Positions 52,303-61,165 of a DNA stretch of 64,000 nt are shown piece by piece. Each line of letters starts with the position of its first letter. Position 1 is the first letter of the stretch. The position numbers were made by a program, and so were the translations under genes. The notes beneath the pieces are model-generated. The model made no database searches. It was given only the letters and a program-made list of their open reading frames with translations, and was not told where the DNA came from. Location of the stretch: assembly GCF_012034935.1 (NCBI RefSeq), contig NZ_JAATEN010000012.1, forward strand, positions 120,270 to 184,269, written 5' to 3'. This DNA comes from Streptomyces zingiberis (GTDB lineage: Bacteria > Actinomycetota > Actinomycetes > Streptomycetales > Streptomycetaceae).

Positions 52303-53544
52303 GTGCGTCACCGTTCCTTGCTCGTACTCACCACCGCGGTCACCGCGGGGGCACTCACACTCACCGCCTGCGGCTCACGCGACGACAGCGCAGGAGGCGG
52401 CGGTGACGGCGGCAGCACCACCGTCGTGATCGGCGTCGACGCCCCGCTCTCCGGCAAGCTCTCCGCGCTCGGCCAGGGCATCAAGAACTCCGCGGAACTG
52501 GCCGTGAAGACGGCCAACAAGAACAAGGAAGTCGAGGGCGTCACCTTCAAGCTGCTGGCGCTGGACGACGTCGCCCAGCCCGGCACCGGCCAGCAGAACG
52601 CCAACCGCATCATCGACAACAAGGAGGCGGTCGGCGCCATCGGCCCGCTGAACTCCAACGTCGCCCCGCCGATGCAGAAGGCCTTCGACCAGGCCGACAT
52701 GGCCCTCATCTCCCCGGCCAACACCGCCCCCGAGCTCACCCAGGGCAAGGACTGGCGCGACGGCAAGAAGGTCCGCCCCTTCAAGACCTACTTCCGCACC
52801 TCCACCACGGACGCCGTGCAGGGCCCCTACGCCGCCCAGTACATGTTCGAGGAGAAGAAGCTCAAGAAGGTCTTCGTCATCGACGACAAGAAGACCTACG
52901 GCGCCGGTCTCGCCGGCACCTTCAAGGACGAATTCGTCAAGCTCGGCGGCGAGGTCGTGGGCACCGACCACATCAACCCCGAGGACACCGACTTCTCGGC
53001 CATCGCCACCAAGGTCTCCAACTCCGACGCGGAGTTCGTCTACTACGGCGGCGAGTACCCGGCCGGCGCCCCCCTCGCCGACCAGATCAAGAAGGCCGGG
53101 GCCAAGATCCCCACCGTCGGCGGCGACGCCCTCTACAGCGGCGAGTACGTCAAGCTCGCCAAGAAGAACTCCGAAGGTGACATCGCCACCTCCGTCGGCG
53201 CGCCCCTGGAGACCCTCGACACGGCCAAGACCTTCATGAAGGACTACGAGGCCGCCGGCTACGACCTGCCCTACGAGGCCTACGGCGGTTACTCCTACGA
53301 CAGCACCTGGGCGATCATCCAGGCCGTGAAGGCGGTCGTCGAGGGGAACGACGGCAAGCTCCCCGACAACATCAACGACACCCGCAGCAAGGTCGTCGAA
53401 GCCGTCCAGAAGGTCTCCTTCGAAGGGGTCAGCGGCGCCGTCTCCTTCGACGAGTACGGCGACACCACCAACCGGCAGCTCTCCCTCTACGAGGTCAAGA
53501 ACGGCACGCACAGCGTCGTCAAGACCGGCGAGTACAAGGACTGA
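52303..53544 (+). CDS. livK: Branched-chain amino acid ABC transporter substrate-binding lipoprotein
   Basis: 413-residue periplasmic-type binding protein anchored to the membrane: signal peptide with lipobox LTAC, lipidated C23, then a Gly/Ser-rich linker. The mature part shows the Leu/Ile/Val-binding fold (VVIGVDAPLSGKLSALGQGIKNSAELAV, AIGPLNSNVAPPMQKAF, VFVIDDKKTYGAGLAGTFKDEFVKLGGEVVG, VYYGGEYPAGAPLADQIKKAG). The GTG at 52303 follows AAAGGA. It heads the livKHMGF operon with 103 bp before livH. Confidence 0.95.
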   Translation: MRHRSLLVLTTAVTAGALTLTACGSRDDSAGGGGDGGSTTVVIGVDAPLSGKLSALGQGIKNSAELAVKTANKNKEVEGVTFKLLALDDVAQPGTGQQNANRIIDNKEAVGAIGPLNSNVAPPMQKAFDQADMALISPANTAPELTQGKDWRDGKKVRPFKTYFRTSTTDAVQGPYAAQYMFEEKKLKKVFVIDDKKTYGAGLAGTFKDEFVKLGGEVVGTDHINPEDTDFSAIATKVSNSDAEFVYYGGEYPAGAPLADQIKKAGAKIPTVGGDALYSGEYVKLAKKNSEGDIATSVGAPLETLDTAKTFMKDYEAAGYDLPYEAYGGYSYDSTWAIIQAVKAVVEGNDGKLPDNINDTRSKVVEAVQKVSFEGVSGAVSFDEYGDTTNRQLSLYEVKNGTHSVVKTGEYKD

Positions 53545-53647
53545 CCCGGGCACACCGCCCACCCGAACCGCATCACTGCAGCCGCGCGGGGGCGCCACCG
53601 GCGTCCCCGCGCAGCCGTATCCACCACCCATCTTCGGAGGCCCAGCG

Positions 53648-54577
53648 GTGCACGACCTGCCGCAGCAGCTCGCCAACGGCCTGATACTCGGAGCGATGTA
53701 CGGCTTGATCGCCATCGGGTACACCATGGTCTACGGCATAGTCCAGCTCATCAACTTCGCCCATGGCGAGATCTTCATGATCGGAGGATTCGGCGCCCTC
53801 ACCGCCTGGCTCCTCCTCCCCTCCGGCACCTCGATCGCCCTCGCCCTGCCCCTCATGCTCCTGCTGGGCATGGCCTGCTCGGTCCTCGTCGGCATGGGCG
53901 CCGAACGCTTCGCCTACCGCCCGCTGCGCGGCGGCCCCCGGCTGGCCCCCCTCATCACCGCCATCGGCCTCTCCATCGCGCTCCAGCAGGCCATCTGGGC
54001 GTTCTACCCCGACGCCAAGAAGGCCCGGCCCTTCCCCCAGTTCGGCGGGGACCCCATCGACCTGGGCGCGTTCTCCATCCAGCGCGGCGAGCTCTTCCTC
54101 ATCACCGCCGCCCCGCTGTGCATGATCGTCCTGGCGCTCTTCGTCTCCAAGTCCCGCACCGGCCGCGCCATGCAGGCCACCTCGCAGGACCCGGACACCG
54201 CCAAGCTCATGGGCATCAACACCGACCGCATCATCGTCACCGCCTTCGCCATCGGCGCCGCCTTCGCCGCCATCGCCGCCATCGCCCACGGCCTCAAGTA
54301 CGGCCAGGTCGACTTCAAGATGGGCTTCATCGCCGGGCTCAAGGCCTTCACCGCCGCCGTCCTCGGCGGCATCGGCAACATCTACGGCGCCATGATCGGC
54401 GGCCTCGTCCTCGGCTTCACCGAAGCCATGGCCACCGCCTACATCGAGTACATCCCCGGCATGGAACTCTTCGGGGGCGGCGCGTGGAAGGACGTCTGGG
54501 CCTTCGTCCTGCTCATCCTCGTCCTGCTGCTCCGGCCACAGGGGCTGCTCGGCGAACGCGTCACGGATCGGGCGTGA
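53648..54577 (+). CDS. livH: Branched-chain amino acid ABC transporter permease LivH
   Basis: 309-residue membrane protein with about eight helices. The family motif GLILGAMYGLIAIGYTMVYGIVQLINFAHGE at the N-terminus and the coupling-loop region SQDPDTAKLMGINTDRII followed by GLKAFTAAVLGGIGNIYGAMIGG are diagnostic. It forms the channel with LivM. The GTG at 53648 is preceded by CGGAGG. The stop overlaps the likely start of livM. Confidence 0.96.
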   Translation: MHDLPQQLANGLILGAMYGLIAIGYTMVYGIVQLINFAHGEIFMIGGFGALTAWLLLPSGTSIALALPLMLLLGMACSVLVGMGAERFAYRPLRGGPRLAPLITAIGLSIALQQAIWAFYPDAKKARPFPQFGGDPIDLGAFSIQRGELFLITAAPLCMIVLALFVSKSRTGRAMQATSQDPDTAKLMGINTDRIIVTAFAIGAAFAAIAAIAHGLKYGQVDFKMGFIAGLKAFTAAVLGGIGNIYGAMIGGLVLGFTEAMATAYIEYIPGMELFGGGAWKDVWAFVLLILVLLLRPQGLLGERVTDRA

Positions 54578-56469
54578 TCACCATGACGACGACCCACCCC
54601 ACCGCCACCGCCCCAGCCCGGCCGGGCCCCGCGCCCACCCCCGGCACACTGCCGCTCCCCGCGGGAACCGCGCGCGCCGTCACCACCGCCGGAGCCGTCC
54701 TCACCCTCGCCGCCACCTTCCTCCCCTGGACCTGGACCAGGGCCTTCCCCGGCAACCTCACCGTCACCGGCTACCCCGGCGGCCTCCAGGTCCTCACCCT
54801 CACCGGCGCCCTCCTCGTCCTCCTCTTCCTCGCCTCCGGACACGGCGTCCGCGGCCTGCGCTGGCTCACCCCCGGCGGCACCACCGCCCCCCTCGTCCTC
54901 CTCACCGCCGGCACCTTCGCCACCACCTGGTACGCCGCCGGAGCGATCTCCGTCACCCTCGGCGGGGTCGTCAACCTCGAACCCGGCGCCTGGATCGCCA
55001 CCGCCGGCTCCCTGCTCGCCCTCGCCGGCGCCCTCGGCCTCCCCGCCGACACCCCCGCCGGCACCGACGGCCCGTCCGGCACCGGCGCCCCCGCGATCCA
55101 GCGGCTGCGCCACTCCCTCCAGGCCCCCGCCCCCCGCCCCGCCCGGGCCCTCCCGGACTGGGCCGAGATCCTCCTCATCGCCGGCGCCTTCGCCGTCGTG
55201 CTGTACGTCTTCACCTACGGCATCGCCACCGAGTACGGGGAACTCTTCGTCGGCTTCCTCCTGCTCACCGGCTGCGCCGCCCCGGCCCTGGCCAAGGCGG
55301 GACTCATCCGGCGCGTCAGCCGGCTCACCGCCCGGCACCGCAACGTCTCCATCGCCGCGGCCTTCGTCGCCGCCGCGGCCTTCCCCTTCCTCCAGAGCGA
55401 CAACCAGTTCACCTCGATCGCCGCGAACATCCTGATCTTCGCCACCGTCGCGCTCGGACTGAACGTCGTCGTCGGCCTCGCCGGCCTGCTGGACCTCGGA
55501 TACGTCGCCTTCCTCGGCGTCGGCGCCTACACCGCCGCCCTGGTCTCCGGCTCGCCCTACTCCAGCGTCGGCCTGAAGTTCCCCTTCTGGGCCGCCGTCC
55601 TCACCGGGGCCCTCGCCTCGCTCATCTTCGGCGTCCTCATCGGCGCCCCGACCCTGCGGCTCCGCGGCGACTACCTCGCCATCGTCACCCTCGGCTTCGG
55701 CGAGATCTTCCGCATCGGCATGCAGAACCTCGACGGGATCTCCGGCCCCGCCGTCACCAACGGCTCCACCGGCATCCCGCAGATCCCCGACCTGGAGATC
55801 CTCGGGTTCAACTTCGGCGAGACCCACAGCTTCCTCGGGTTCGACTTCACCCGCTCGGCCAACTACTTCTGGCTGATGCTGTTCTTCACCGTCATCGTGG
55901 TCTCCGTCTTCCGGCGCTCCGACTCCTCCCGGATCGGGCGCGCCTGGGTCGCCATCCGCGAGGACGAGACGGCCGCCCGCGCCATGGGCATCAACGCGTT
56001 CCGCTTCAAGCTGATCGCCTTCGCCCTCGGCGCCACCCTCGCCGGCCTCGCCGGCACCGTCCAGGCGCACGCCGTCTCCTCGATCGACCCCGAGCAGTAC
56101 AAGTTCGTCGAGGCCGTGCCGCCCAACTCGGCGTTCCTGCTCGCCGCCGTCATCCTCGGCGGCATGGGCACCGTCGGCGGCCCCCTCATCGGCGCCGCGC
56201 TGCTCTTCCTCATCCCGGCCAAGCTCCAGTTCATCGGCGAGTACCAGCTGCTGCTCTTCGGGGTCGCCCTCGTCCTGCTGATGCGGTTCCGCCCCGAAGG
56301 GCTGGTCGCGGACCGCCGTAAGCAGCTCGAGTTCCACGAGACCGGGCAGCTGGACGTCCCCGACGCCAAGGCCCTCGCCCCCGTCGACGGCAACGGCAAC
56401 GGCACGACCGGCGGACCGGACGGACCCAACGACCCCGGCACCACCGGCCCCGGCAAGGCGGAGGGCTGA
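54574..56469 (+). CDS. livM: Branched-chain amino acid ABC transporter permease LivM with long N-terminal extension
   Basis: 631 residues, about 250 more than a minimal LivM. The C-terminal ~350 residues are the classic permease (TVALGLNVVVGLAGLLDLGYVAFLGVGAY, APTLRLRGDYLAIVTLGFGEIFRI, coupling loop REDETAARAMGINAFRFKLIAFALG). The N-terminal extension holds another five or six hydrophobic helices after an Ala/Pro/Thr-rich start (LTLAATFLPWTWTRAFPG, ALLVLLFLASGHG). The end is a Gly/Pro/Asn-rich tail. I chose the GTG at 54574 for its GTGA overlap with livH; the ATG at 54583 is equally possible. Confidence 0.93.
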   Translation: MITMTTTHPTATAPARPGPAPTPGTLPLPAGTARAVTTAGAVLTLAATFLPWTWTRAFPGNLTVTGYPGGLQVLTLTGALLVLLFLASGHGVRGLRWLTPGGTTAPLVLLTAGTFATTWYAAGAISVTLGGVVNLEPGAWIATAGSLLALAGALGLPADTPAGTDGPSGTGAPAIQRLRHSLQAPAPRPARALPDWAEILLIAGAFAVVLYVFTYGIATEYGELFVGFLLLTGCAAPALAKAGLIRRVSRLTARHRNVSIAAAFVAAAAFPFLQSDNQFTSIAANILIFATVALGLNVVVGLAGLLDLGYVAFLGVGAYTAALVSGSPYSSVGLKFPFWAAVLTGALASLIFGVLIGAPTLRLRGDYLAIVTLGFGEIFRIGMQNLDGISGPAVTNGSTGIPQIPDLEILGFNFGETHSFLGFDFTRSANYFWLMLFFTVIVVSVFRRSDSSRIGRAWVAIREDETAARAMGINAFRFKLIAFALGATLAGLAGTVQAHAVSSIDPEQYKFVEAVPPNSAFLLAAVILGGMGTVGGPLIGAALLFLIPAKLQFIGEYQLLLFGVALVLLMRFRPEGLVADRRKQLEFHETGQLDVPDAKALAPVDGNGNGTTGGPDGPNDPGTTGPGKAEG

Positions 56470-56474
56470 CCCAC

Positions 56475-57445
<971 letters not shown>

Positions 57446-57449
<4 letters not shown>

Positions 57450-58162
57450 CCGCACTGCTCGAGGTCGAGAACCTGCGGGTCGCCTACGGCAAGATCGAAG
57501 CCGTCAAGGGCATCTCCTTCAGCGTCGAGGCCGGCCAGGTCGTCACCCTGATCGGCACCAACGGCGCCGGCAAGACGACCACCCTGCGCACCCTCTCCGG
57601 GCTGCTCAAGCCGCTCGGCGGCACCGTCGTCTTCGACGGCCGCAAGCTCAACGGCGTCCCGGCCCACAAGATCGTCGAGTTGGGACTCGCGCACTCCCCC
57701 GAGGGACGCCACATCTTCCCCCGGCTCACCATCGCGGAGAACCTCCAGCTCGGCGCCTTCCTCCGGAAGGACAACGCCGGCATCGCCCAGGACATCGAAC
57801 GCGCCTACGAGCGCTTCCCCATCCTCGGCGAACGGCGCAAACAGCCCGCCGGCACCCTCTCCGGCGGCGAGCAGCAGATGCTCGCCATGGGCCGCGCCCT
57901 GATGTCCCGCCCCAAGCTGCTCATGCTGGACGAGCCCTCCATGGGCCTCTCCCCCATCATGATGCAGAAGATCATGGAGACCATCGGCGAACTCCGGGCC
58001 CAGGGCACCACCATCCTGCTCGTCGAGCAGAACGCCCAGGCCGCCCTCTCCCTCGCCGACCACGGACATGTGATGGAGATCGGCAAGATCGTCCTCTCCG
58101 GCACCGGGCAGGACCTGCTCCACGACGAGTCCGTGCGCAAGGCCTACCTCGGCGAGGACTGA
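57446..58162 (+). CDS. livF: Branched-chain amino acid ABC transporter ATPase LivF
   Basis: 238-residue ABC ATPase of normal LivF length. Walker A LIGTNGAGKTTTLRTLSG, the Q-loop LAHSPEGRHIFPRLTIAENL, signature LSGGEQQMLAMGRAL, Walker B LLMLDEPSMGLSP and H-loop LLVEQNAQAALSLADHGHVMEIG are typical. It pairs with LivG to power LivHM. It is the last gene of the operon, which ends in a very strong hairpin at 58247-58297. Confidence 0.97.
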
Positions 58163-58218
58163 CCCCCTTCCCGGGGCGCCGGTCACCGCGATCTGCGCCC
58201 CGGGGCACGCTTCACCCC

Positions 58219-58246
58219 GGATGAACCGGATGAACCGCATGAATGG
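58219..58246. repeat. Triplicated 9-bp unit before the liv terminator
   Basis: GATGAACCG-type units occur three times in tandem (about 58220, 58229 and 58238 as ATGAACCGG, ATGAACCGC, ATGAATGGG). They sit directly against the terminator hairpin whose loop contains TTCAT. Confidence 0.5.
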
Positions 58247-58297
58247 GAGGAAGGGGCCGGCGGCACCGGTTCATCCGGTGCCGCCGGCCCCTTCCTC
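58247..58297. terminator. Bidirectional terminator between livF and pdtaR
   Basis: Perfect 23-bp inverted repeat (arms 58247-58269 and 58275-58297) with a TTCAT loop, rich in GGCCGGCGGC. The outer ends read GAGGAAGG and CCTTCCTC, so the plus strand has a T/C-rich tail (CTTCCTCTGTTCCTC). It lies between convergent livF and pdtaR. Confidence 0.88.
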
Positions 58298-58365
58298 TGT
58301 TCCTCGCCGCCGGCCCCTCGCCGCCGGGCACGGTGACGGTCGCCCGCCCCGCGCCGGAGGGCGGA

Positions 58366-59019
58366 TCACGCCTGCTGCTGCCGCTTCTTCTCCTCGGCGT
58401 CCTCGATGATCGCCTCCGCGACCTGCTGCATCGACATCCGCCGGTCCATCGACGTCTTCTGGATCCAGCGGAACGCCGCCGGCTCCGTCAGTCCGTACTC
58501 GGTCTGCAGCACGGACTTCGCCCGGTCGACCAGCTTGCGGGTCTCCAGCCGCTGCGAGAGGTCCGCGACCTCCGCCTCCAGGGTCTTGAGCTGGGTGAAG
58601 CGCGAGACCGCCATCTCGATCGCCGGCACCACGTCGCTCTTGCCGAACGGCTTCACCAGATACGCCATGGCCCCGGCGTCCCGCGCCCGCTCCACCAGTT
58701 CCCGCTGCGAGAACGCCGTCAGCATCAGCACCGGGGCGATGTTCTCCTCACCGATCTGCTCCGCGGCGGAGATGCCGTCCAGCACGGGCATCTTCACATC
58801 GAGGATCACCAGGTCCGGGCGGAGATCACGGGCCAGCTCCACCGCCTTCTGCCCGTCCCCGGCCTCACCGACGACCGTGTAGCCCTCCTCCTCCAGCATC
58901 TCCTTGAGATCCAGGCGGATCAGCGCCTCGTCCTCGGCGATCACCACGCGGGTCGTCTGCGGGGGGACGTGCGACTGCTCGTCGGCGGCAACGGGCTGCT
59001 CGGGCTCGGCGGCGCTCAC
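58366..59019 (-). CDS. pdtaR: ANTAR-domain response regulator (PdtaR-like)
   Basis: 217-residue RNA-binding response regulator. The receiver domain (about 24-140) has the acidic pocket E29/D30, phospho-acceptor D74 in LVILDVKMPVLDG and K in AYLVKPFGK. A coiled-coil linker leads to the ANTAR domain (about 150-205; LETRKLVDRAKSVLQTEYGLTEPAAFRWIQ). ANTAR proteins bind tandem hairpins in mRNA leaders and antiterminate transcription. In actinobacteria PdtaR is phosphorylated by the kinase PdtaS, whose gene is not adjacent. The GTG at 59019 follows GAGGAG. Confidence 0.95.
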   Translation of the reverse strand: MSAAEPEQPVAADEQSHVPPQTTRVVIAEDEALIRLDLKEMLEEEGYTVVGEAGDGQKAVELARDLRPDLVILDVKMPVLDGISAAEQIGEENIAPVLMLTAFSQRELVERARDAGAMAYLVKPFGKSDVVPAIEMAVSRFTQLKTLEAEVADLSQRLETRKLVDRAKSVLQTEYGLTEPAAFRWIQKTSMDRRMSMQQVAEAIIEDAEEKKRQQQA

Positions 59020-59109
59020 GGGTCTCCTCGTTCCAGGCAGGTTGTGCTCCCAGAGCCTACCTGCGAGACGTCGCGCGGTCCCACAGGGTAAGCTGTCCCG
59101 TGCGGTCCG

Positions 59110-59193
59110 GCCGGGTTGGTGGAACAGGTAGACACTGAAGTCTCAAACACTTCTGCCCGAGAGGGCGTGCGGGTTCGAGTCCCGCACCCGGCA
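59110..59193 (+). tRNA. tRNA-Leu (anticodon CAA)
   Basis: The 84-base cloverleaf has acceptor arms GCCGGGT (59110-59116) and ACCCGGC (59186-59192) plus discriminator A59193. The anticodon stem GAAGT/ACTTC encloses loop CTCAAAC with anticodon CAA at 59144-59146, reading UUG. A long class II variable arm (TGCCCGAGAGGGCG) and T-stem GCGGG/CCCGC with TTCGAGT loop confirm a leucine tRNA. CCA is not encoded directly after A73. This is not bldA, which has anticodon UAA. Confidence 0.95.
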
Positions 59194-59208
59194 CCCCATT
59201 GAAGCGGA

Positions 59209-59227
59209 ATTAGCCATTCGCGCTAAT
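59209..59227. promoter_or_regulatory. Inverted repeat between tRNA-Leu and endonuclease-like gene
   Basis: ATTAGC and GCTAAT are perfect complements separated by seven bases, in an unusually AT-rich patch 15 bp after the tRNA. It could be a tRNA terminator, an operator, or the target-like site of the following gene. Confidence 0.4.
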
Positions 59228-59276
59228 GAGGCCCGATCCACCGTTGTACGGCCGTGAACAGAGTGACGATAGACCT

Positions 59277-60059
59277 GTGAAACGTCACTCTCCTTCGCTC
59301 CGGCGAGAAGCCCTTGATCTCATGCGCAGCGGCGCATCCCACCGCGCGGTCTCCGAACAACTCGGCGTCCCTCCGGGGACCGTCACCTGGTGGCGGCACA
59401 TCGACCGCAAGAAGCGCGGCGAGGTAACGGAAAGAGCGCCGGTGGAGTGCCCCCGGTGCACGCGGAAATCGATCGACGGCCAGGCGTACTCCTATCTCCT
59501 CGGCCTCTATCTCGGCGACGGACACATCATTTCGCGGGAGAAGCAGCATCACCTGTCGATCTTCTGCACCGCCACCTGGACGGGGCTCATCCAGGAAGCC
59601 GAAACCGCCATGCGGAAAGTCATGACCCGGCCAAGGATCAGTCACCGGGAACGGCGAGGCTGCGTGGAGGTCAAATCATTCAGCAGGCACTGGCCGTGCC
59701 TCTTCCCGCAACACGGCCCCGGGAAGAAGATGGACCGGCTCATCGCGCTGGAGCAGTGGCAGAAGGATATCGTCGACGAATTTCCGTGGGACCTCTTACG
59801 CGGACTCATCCATTCCGACGGATGCCGGGTGAACAACTGGACGACCAAAATCGTCCGCGGAGAGCGGAAACGGTACGAGTACCCCCGTTATTTCTTCACC
59901 AACAAGTCCGACGACATCCGCCGGCTCTGTACCGACACCCTCGACCGGCTCGGGATCGCCGGGACGCACTGCACGCGGGACGGGCGGCCGTTCAACATCT
60001 CCGTCGCACGGCGGGCCGACGTGGCCCTCATGGACGAGCACATCGGGCCCAAGCACTGA
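59277..60059 (+). CDS. LAGLIDADG endonuclease-like protein with N-terminal HTH
   Basis: 260-residue protein. Residues about 5-45 resemble a transposase/regulator HTH (REALDLMRSGASHRAVSEQLGVPPGTVTWW). ECPRC at 57-61 may be half a zinc knuckle. Two LAGLIDADG-type motifs follow 100 residues apart, LLGLYLGDG (74-82) and LLRGLIHSDG (173-182), with candidate catalytic D81 and D181. This is the layout of a monomeric homing endonuclease but it is free-standing, not inside an intron or intein. Codon 174 is TTA, so translation should depend on the bldA tRNA. Third-position GC is visibly lower than in neighbours, suggesting transfer. The GTG at 59277 is chosen; the ATG at 59226 is possible. Confidence 0.78.
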   Translation: MKRHSPSLRREALDLMRSGASHRAVSEQLGVPPGTVTWWRHIDRKKRGEVTERAPVECPRCTRKSIDGQAYSYLLGLYLGDGHIISREKQHHLSIFCTATWTGLIQEAETAMRKVMTRPRISHRERRGCVEVKSFSRHWPCLFPQHGPGKKMDRLIALEQWQKDIVDEFPWDLLRGLIHSDGCRVNNWTTKIVRGERKRYEYPRYFFTNKSDDIRRLCTDTLDRLGIAGTHCTRDGRPFNISVARRADVALMDEHIGPKH

Positions 60060-60301
60060 ACCCCCCGCGGGCCGCGGGCCGGCCGGGCCGGTGAAGAGCG
60101 GTTCCGTGGACGGCGGGCCGGTGAAGGGCAGGCCGGGCGGAGCGGCGGGGTGGGTCCGTGGGGGCCCACCCCGCCGTCCGGTACGGCGGGCTCCGGGTCC
60201 CCTTGCCGTGCCCGCCGCTCCTCGGCCGGCCGTCCGTGATCCGGTGGCGCGGCCGCCGGGATCGCCGGTGGCCGTGGTGGCCGGCCGGCCGCCGGCGTGG
60301 T
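60060..60301. other. Convergent gap endonuclease-like gene / ThuA gene
   Basis: 242 bp, GC-rich, with a repeated GGGCCGGTGAAG word (near 60086 and 60116). No clear hairpin pair or gene. Confidence 0.4.
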
Positions 60302-61165
60302 TCAGGCCATGCCGGCCGCCCAGCGGACGCCGCCGAGCAGGTGACGCAGGAAGGCGGGTTCGGCGTAGGACTCGGCGGTGTGGCCGAGCCCGGTGTAGAA
60401 GGAGCGGCCGCCCTGGTAGTCGTGGCACCAGGCGATGGGGTGGTCGCCGCCCATGGTGCCGCCGGTGTAGCTGGATTCGTTGAGGGAGGCCAGGACCCGG
60501 ACGGCGGGGCGGGGGTTGGTGCGGTAGTTGTACCACTCGTCGGTGCGGCGCCAGGTCGCCGCGAGGTGGGCGGTGGCGTCGTGGGTCCGGTCCTCGACGG
60601 TGACGGTGGCGGGCTGGATGGCGGGGTGGGAGGCGAAGTAGGCGCCGACGAGGCCGCCGTACCACGGCCAGGTGTACTCGGTGTCGGCGGCGGCGTGGAC
60701 GCCGGCGTAGCCGCCCCCGGCGCGGAGGTAGCCCTCGAAGGCGGTCTGCTGGGCGGGGCCGAGGACGTCACCGGTGGTGGAGAGGAAGACGACGGCGCGG
60801 TACCGGGCGAGGCCGGCGGTGGTGAACGCGGCGGGGTCCTCGGTGGTGGTGACGGCGAAGTCGTTCTCGGCGCCCAGGCGGCGGAGGGCGGTGACGCCCT
60901 GGGGGATGGAGTCGTGGCGGAAGCCCGCGGTCCGGGTGAAGACGAGGATCTCGTAGGCGGCTGCGCCGGAGGAAGCGGAGGGGGTGGAGCGGGTGGCGGC
61001 GGCCGCGGCCGGGGTGACGGCGGCGGTCAGGGCCGCGGCGCCCAGGGTGGTGACGATCCGGCGCCGGGTCGGGCGGCGTGCCGTGCCGTTCGGGGGACGG
61101 TCCGCGGTGGGGCCGGGGGTGGGGTCCGGTGTGGGGTCCGGGCCGTGGCCGGGGGCGGGGTTCAT
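60302..61165 (-). CDS. Exported ThuA-domain protein
   Basis: 287-residue protein with a twin-arginine-like leader (RRPTRRRIVTTLGAAALTAAV, cleavage near AAAAA) and a ThuA domain (about 72-285). Landmarks are ILVFTRTAGFRHDSIPQGVTALRRLG, VVFLSTTGDVLGPAQQTAFEGYLRAGGGYAGVHAAADTEYTWPWYGGLVGAYF, the HP of ASHPAIQ, and GGDHPIAWCHDYQGGRSFYTGLGH. ThuA-like domains have a glutamine-amidotransferase-like fold and are linked to sugar (trehalose) use; the reaction is unproven. The ATG overlaps the stop of the sugar dehydrogenase gene (ATGA), so the two are coupled; in other actinobacteria the domains are often fused. Confidence 0.88.
   Translation of the reverse strand: MNPAPGHGPDPTPDPTPGPTADRPPNGTARRPTRRRIVTTLGAAALTAAVTPAAAAATRSTPSASSGAAAYEILVFTRTAGFRHDSIPQGVTALRRLGAENDFAVTTTEDPAAFTTAGLARYRAVVFLSTTGDVLGPAQQTAFEGYLRAGGGYAGVHAAADTEYTWPWYGGLVGAYFASHPAIQPATVTVEDRTHDATAHLAATWRRTDEWYNYRTNPRPAVRVLASLNESSYTGGTMGGDHPIAWCHDYQGGRSFYTGLGHTAESYAEPAFLRHLLGGVRWAAGMA

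Noticed and set aside
59110..59193. The leucine tRNA as bldA
   Set aside because: The anticodon is CAA, reading UUG; bldA tRNA has UAA.
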